A stretch of DNA of 64,000 bases. Origin: Xenopus tropicalis (Eukaryota > Chordata > Amphibia > Anura > Pipidae). Each line of letters begins with the position of its first letter. Position 1 is the stretch's first letter. The notes beneath the pieces are model-generated. The model searched no databases, was not told the DNA's origin, and saw nothing but the letters and a program-made list of their open reading frames with translations. Location of the stretch: contig NC_030677.2 in NCBI RefSeq assembly GCF_000004195.4, positions 200,841,713 to 200,905,712 on the forward strand, given 5' to 3'. This document shows, piece by piece, positions 59,742 through 64,000 of this stretch. The translations under genes were made by a program, and so were the position numbers.

Positions 59742-60536
59742 GTAAGGGTAATACCTGCCAGAATCTCTGCTTTAAATACTAATGTCTATACCATATTAAG
59801 GTAAAAGTTAATATCATGTGTGTATGGCACATACTTTTATTGTGAATGTATAAATTGGTAGTGATATGTTCCTACCCGGTGTCAGTCACTGGCAGTGTGT
59901 CCCTAGCTCAGGAGAATTCTAAGGCCTGGGAGGGGGGCATTGGCATGAGTAAACAGGTTCCCGGCCTATTGTTTCTTTGTACTGTCCTCCAAGCCCAATA
60001 CCATTCCTGAGCTGGACAAAGTTGGGTCCAGCATAGGGAGGCATGGGCAGTTTGTTTTAAAATTGATTTCCAAGCCATACATTTTTTTTTATTAAAATCT
60101 GGAATATGTCAGTATCACTTTAAGCAGTAGTCACTCTGGGTGCGAGATAGTAAACACATTTTTTATAAAATGGTTTTCCCACCGGATAAGTACAGCCTAA
60201 AGCTACACGCTTGCCAGCTTCCTTGTAATTTGTTGCTCGGTGTCTTCTGGACTGGTACAAGGCATTTTTACAACTCTGCACAGACTCAGTATTTCCAGAA
60301 ACAAATAGGTGCTCTGGATCCACTGGGGCTACGAGAGTCACCCGACGTGACATTACACTTGTGCAGCTATAAGGGCTTCCATGTGTTAGATTAAATAAAC
60401 TGAATGGTTCTTTTTTCCAGCACTGAGGCTTCTATGAAGAATCACAAGTTAGACATTTATTCCCATTTCCCAGCCTACAGATGGCCTACTCTGTACTCTA
60501 GATCATAGGGTAAAGTCTCTTCTTTCTTCTCCACAG
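59742..60536. other. Intron before visible exon 15
   Basis: No repeat recognised. The branch/acceptor region is C/T-rich (TCTTCTTTCTTCTCCACAG). Confidence 0.5.
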
Positions 60537-60708
60537 CAGGGCTCCGTTAGTTCAGAAGCAGAGCTGTCTCAGTACTTCTCTCAGGATGCTCCCAGTCACT
60601 CGTCCTTCTCCGACACTGTGGCCACCGGCTCTAGCGATGAGGAACAGCTGCGGCCGGCTAGTGGGAGCAACTCTCTGGATGACAACTCGGCTCCTCCATG
60701 TGCTGCCA
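60537..60708 (+). CDS. pdzd2: PDZD2 visible exon 15: acidic/Ser-rich segment, last exon in window
   Basis: The acceptor lies in CACAGCAGGG, a tandem NAGNAG site: the exon can start at 60,537, adding a Gln codon, or at 60,540. The donor GTAAGG is at 60,709. It holds 57 codons plus one base. SSEAELSQYFSQD, then SDTVATGSSDEEQ, match the acidic Ser-rich region after PDZ4 in PDZD2. The reading frame runs into a stop just inside the intron, as expected for an exon end. The following exon is not in the window. Confidence 0.92.
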
Positions 60709-61027
60709 GTAAGGCTTAACACTTCATATATTGCACCTCACTTGCAGAACAGGCTTGGCATTGTCTGGGTGCTTGTAACTCATTCACTGTGGAGCTCACT
60801 AGCCTTAGTATCTGTTAAGGTCAAGACACACTAAGCTATCAGTAGAAGCTACTTGTCATCTACTTGCTGATTATTGTCTCTACGTGTGTTTTAGCCGATG
60901 CAATTCTCAGTATTGTCTATGGCAGGGGATTTTCTGGCATTTAGTAGTCATGACAAGTAACTGCTACTAAGTACCTCTGTGTGTCTTCACCCTTATAGAG
61001 ATCAGACTGATAGAACATACCTTAAAA

Positions 61028-61303
61028 CAGGGATCCCCAACCTTTTGTACTCGTGAGCCACATGAGCATGTGAAAAGTTCATTGGGGGTGTCAAATAAGG
61101 GCTGTGATTGGCTATTTGGTAGCGCCATGTGGCCTGCTGGCTGCAGGAGGCTCTGCTTGGAGTAAAACTGTGTCTCTGGTCTTCCAAAACTTGTCTCCAA
61201 GCCAGAAATGTAAAAATGGCACCTACTGTGAGGCCACTGGGAGCAACATCCAAGGGGGTGATGAGCAACATTTTGCTCTCAAGACACTGGTTGGGGATCA
61301 CTG
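61028..61303. mobile_element. hAT-like element, complete, with target duplication
   Basis: The ends CAGGGATCCCCAACC and GGTTGGGGATCACTG are flanked by CCTTAAAA (61,020-61,027) and CCTTAGAA (61,304-61,311), seven of eight matching. It is 276 bp, non-coding. Confidence 0.85.
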
Positions 61304-61311
61304 CCTTAGAA

Positions 61312-63205
61312 AGCCATTCACCTTGACAAAATATCTCTGCACTGTGTGTTCAGATAAGAGCCCTGGTTTGGCTAAGTAGTAGGATATCTTTGACTAGACC
61401 AAATAAGCATATCTCAGCGGAGTAGATGCCAGGAAATGCAAAATAACTGGCATGGTGTTTCACTACCTTACCCAAAAGGCAATTATGTATGGGCAGCTAC
61501 AAATTATGTGAAAAACAGAGACAGCTTGGCCCCTTCTTTTGGAAAATCTGGTCTCTGGATTCCAACCCATTTAGATAAATTTATTTATGACATAAGATAT
61601 ATTTGATGGATAAATCTGTGGCTTCTGCCCATTGTTCTTTGGTTAGTAATGAAAGTAGGGACCGACATTAGACGAGCACAAACTGCAGTCAATAGGCATG
61701 GACAGAGAAGAACAATACAGAAAAGCGCCAGTCTGACAATGGCCATAGTTCTTACTTGTGTCACAGTGGTTGGTGCCAGTCAGGGCTGTTTTAAACAAAC
61801 CTAAGCTTCCGTAGCCCCTAATCAAGTATCCACATTTTTAGGGGTATTGAAGAAAATAGGTTCATCATCGGGTTCATCATTGGATAGAGCGATATGAATT
61901 TTGCTATCTCTGCTTCACTCTTGCAATATATGAAAAATGTCATTATAATTGGCCATGGATTGGCACTTGGGGATTGGGGCACAATGGCACACTGTGCCTT
62001 TACAATAATCTGGATAATTTGCCCCCAGCCAGGGTCTGATGGAAATGTTCCTCCATTAACTGCTTTCTCCTGCAGTCCAATTAGATTGATTATCATGTTG
62101 AAACCTATATTCAAGATGTGTGGCCTACACTGTAACTTCAGTTAACCGCTTGGAGCCACAGGCAAGCTCTAATAAATTATAGGCCTCATTGCATCGTCCT
62201 TTACAGAAGTGGCCACAGTGCCAGTGGCCACAGTGCTAGAACAGGTCCCCAAGTTCGGTTGTCTCTGCGCTGAGGGTGCCATTGTTTGACAATATGGACC
62301 ATAACAAAAATCAAAATGGCTTGAATTACTGTAACCTATTTCAGGTCACCCTGGCATTATAATTGCTGGAAAAATATATTGCGAGGCGTTAAGTGTACTG
62401 CTCGGAAGCCTCACAGCGCTGCCTTCTTTCCAGCCTGTGCCTGGGAATGACGCATTCTGCGAACTGGAGGGCGTCCTCTTTTTAATTTGGAATAGCTCAT
62501 TGTGTGCTTAAGCTCTTTCCAAGGGTCACTGCCAGCATCTAAACATTTATCTGGAAAAAGAGCTACTAAAAAATACTTGGCTGCCTTATTGCTGCCTGCA
62601 AGGATCATTTGCGCGGGCTGGAATTTTTCACTATTAAAGGCAAAACCTGCTTTTTATAATATGGTTCCATTTTTGCATCCAAGTTTAAACTGTTGCAAGA
62701 GATCTAGTCTTGATATTGTTATATTTTTCATTGATTATGCAGAAAGCTAGTGTTTTACACACTATAACATTCCATAAAAATGGTGTTGTTAATGCTCATT
62801 TCTCGCCTTATATACTATATTTACACATATATAGATTTATACTGGCCAAAGCTGCCATTGGGTCAGGTTTTCTTGCCACAGCCTTCCTATTCTTCCGAGT
62901 GTGGGGCCTGTTGGAACCAGGTATGTTGATAACTAAATAGTCCATAGTAGGGACAATATCCTATGTTGTTTCATGGCCTGTGCAGGGGTATTTCCCTTAC
63001 TAAGCATAGTTTTGTGGGAAATATAAGTGTATTGTGGTCCTTCGACTATCACTGAAATTTAGAATGTAGAGAAAAAGTGACCTTACTCCATTTCTGCATC
63101 CCTTTGCTTGTTATTTATATTTTCTCAAAGCACCCTTTTTATTAGTAAAGCCGTTCTGGTTCGTCAAATGTTTCATTTTAAATTAGGTAATCCATTCCTT
63201 TAATG
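61312..63205. other. Intronic stretch, no recognised feature
   Basis: No PDZD2 exon found here. 62,390-62,640 is non-repetitive and of mixed composition. Open frames are short. Confidence 0.45.
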
Positions 63206-64000
63206 GATCTACATAGTAACATAGTAACATAGTAAGTTGGGTTGAAAAAAGACCAAAAGTTCAACCATAATGCCTATATATAGCCTGCCTAACTGCTAGT
63301 TGATCCAGAGGAAGGCAAAAAAACAAACAAACCCCATCTGAAGCCTCTCTAATTTGCCACAGAGGGGAAAAAATTCCTTCCTGACTCCAAGATGGCAATC
63401 GGACCAGTCCCTGGGGCAACTAGTACTAAGAGCTATCTCCCATAACCCTGTATTCCCTCACTTGTACTGAGAGCTATCTCCCATAACCCTGTATTCCCTC
63501 ACTTGCTAAGAATCCATCCAGCCCCTTCTTAAAGCTATATAATGTATCAGCCAGCACGACTGATTTGGGGAGGGAATTCCACAACTTCACAGCTCTCACT
63601 GTAAAAAATCCTTTCCGAATATTTAAATGGAACCTCCCTTCTTCTAAACGGAGTGGGTGCCCTCGTGTCCTTTGGAAGGACCTACTGGTAAATAAAACAT
63701 TAGAAAGGTTATTATATGATCCCTTTATATATTTATACATAGTTATCATGTCACCAATGTCCCGTTTGAGCACTGGAGACCAAAACTGAACAGCATATTC
63801 TAGATGGGGCCTTACCAGTGCTCTGTAAAGGGGAAGAATAACCCCCTCCTCCCGTGAATCTATACCCCTTTTAATACAGCTCAAAACCTTGTTTGCCCTT
63901 GCAGCTGCTGCCTGGCATTGCTTGTTACAGCCAAGTTTATTATCTACAAGGACTCCAAGGTCCTTCTCCATTATGGATTTGCCTAGTGCAGTCCCATTAA
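63206..64000 (-). mobile_element. Non-LTR retrotransposon 3' part (CR1/L2/Rex1 type), runs off the right edge
   Basis: On the minus strand the open frame, already open at the window edge, ends at 63,474. It carries EKDLGVLVDNKL, LPLYRALVRPHLEYAVQFWS and AVKLWNSLPKSVV, the C-terminal segments of a CR1-like reverse transcriptase. Between KRDIGD and MITMYKYIKG the usual stretch after FWSP of about 40-50 residues is absent, suggesting an in-frame deletion. Past the stop, about 41 bp is duplicated in tandem (63,431-63,512). The element ends in (ACATAGTA)n at 63,209-63,233, a 3' microsatellite tail typical of the group. Confidence 0.85.
63474..63971 (-). pseudogene. LINE ORF2 C-terminal remnant
   Basis: 165 codons from the first Met in the window. 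The frame continues upstream without a stop to the edge (reading ...GTALGKSI before that Met). It represents the end of the reverse-transcriptase region and the C-terminal domain. The catalytic motif region would lie outside the window, so activity cannot be judged; the internal deletion argues that this copy is dead. Confidence 0.8.

Overview
The window is vertebrate nuclear DNA, almost certainly from a pipid frog (Xenopus; the sequence alone does not let me choose between X. tropicalis and X. laevis). Two things point this way. Short spliced coding exons with GT-AG borders are spread over tens of kilobases, and the introns are dense with repeats typical of Xenopus: TTAA-flanked T2/Kolobok-like MITEs, TAA/TTA-flanked Harbinger-like MITEs, hAT elements with 8-bp target duplications, repeats built around a TTGGTTGCTATGGG core, LINE fragments and many minisatellites.

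The only protein-coding gene I can support is an internal part of PDZD2 (PDZ domain-containing 2, also PAPIN/AIPC), on the + strand. Fifteen consecutive exons between 26,192 and 60,708 join with matching phases into one open frame of about 752 codons. They encode, in order, the C-terminal end of PDZ1, a basic and serine-rich linker, PDZ2, an acidic and basic linker, PDZ3, a Ser/Pro-rich linker, PDZ4, and the start of the long Ser-rich central region. The 5' exons (rest of PDZ1 and the N-terminus) and the 3' exons (PDZ5, PDZ6) are outside the window. Bases 1-26,191 and 60,709-64,000 are therefore intronic, as far as I can see.

Layout. 1-2,854: G-rich 79/82-bp satellite running off the left edge. 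2,855-26,191: long upstream intron with several MITEs, two back-to-back hAT insertions (9,368-10,624), an inverted-repeat element carrying a 31-bp minisatellite (10,921-11,877), a possible alternative first exon near 14.2-14.5 kb, a 25-bp CpG-rich satellite (20,165-21,165), and a palindromic element with a 112-bp internal amplification (23,140-23,705). 26,192-31,948: exons 1-4 of the visible set, with a 134-bp tandem array in the first intron. 31,949-46,158: a 14.2-kb intron with a seven-unit version of the 112-bp amplified element, a 1.74-kb inverted-repeat element enclosing about 27 copies of a 50-bp unit, several MITEs and a CA-rich minisatellite. 46,159-60,708: exons 5-15. 60,709-64,000: intron, ending in the 3' part of an antisense LINE that runs off the right edge.

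I found no convincing undescribed system. The most interesting pattern is that several unrelated inverted-repeat transposon families here carry internally expanded tandem arrays, two of the families at different copy numbers in different copies. Small transposons therefore appear to be seeding minisatellites in this locus. All long open frames inside the tandem arrays are artefacts of periodicity. Gene and repeat family names come from recognising motifs, without database searches.
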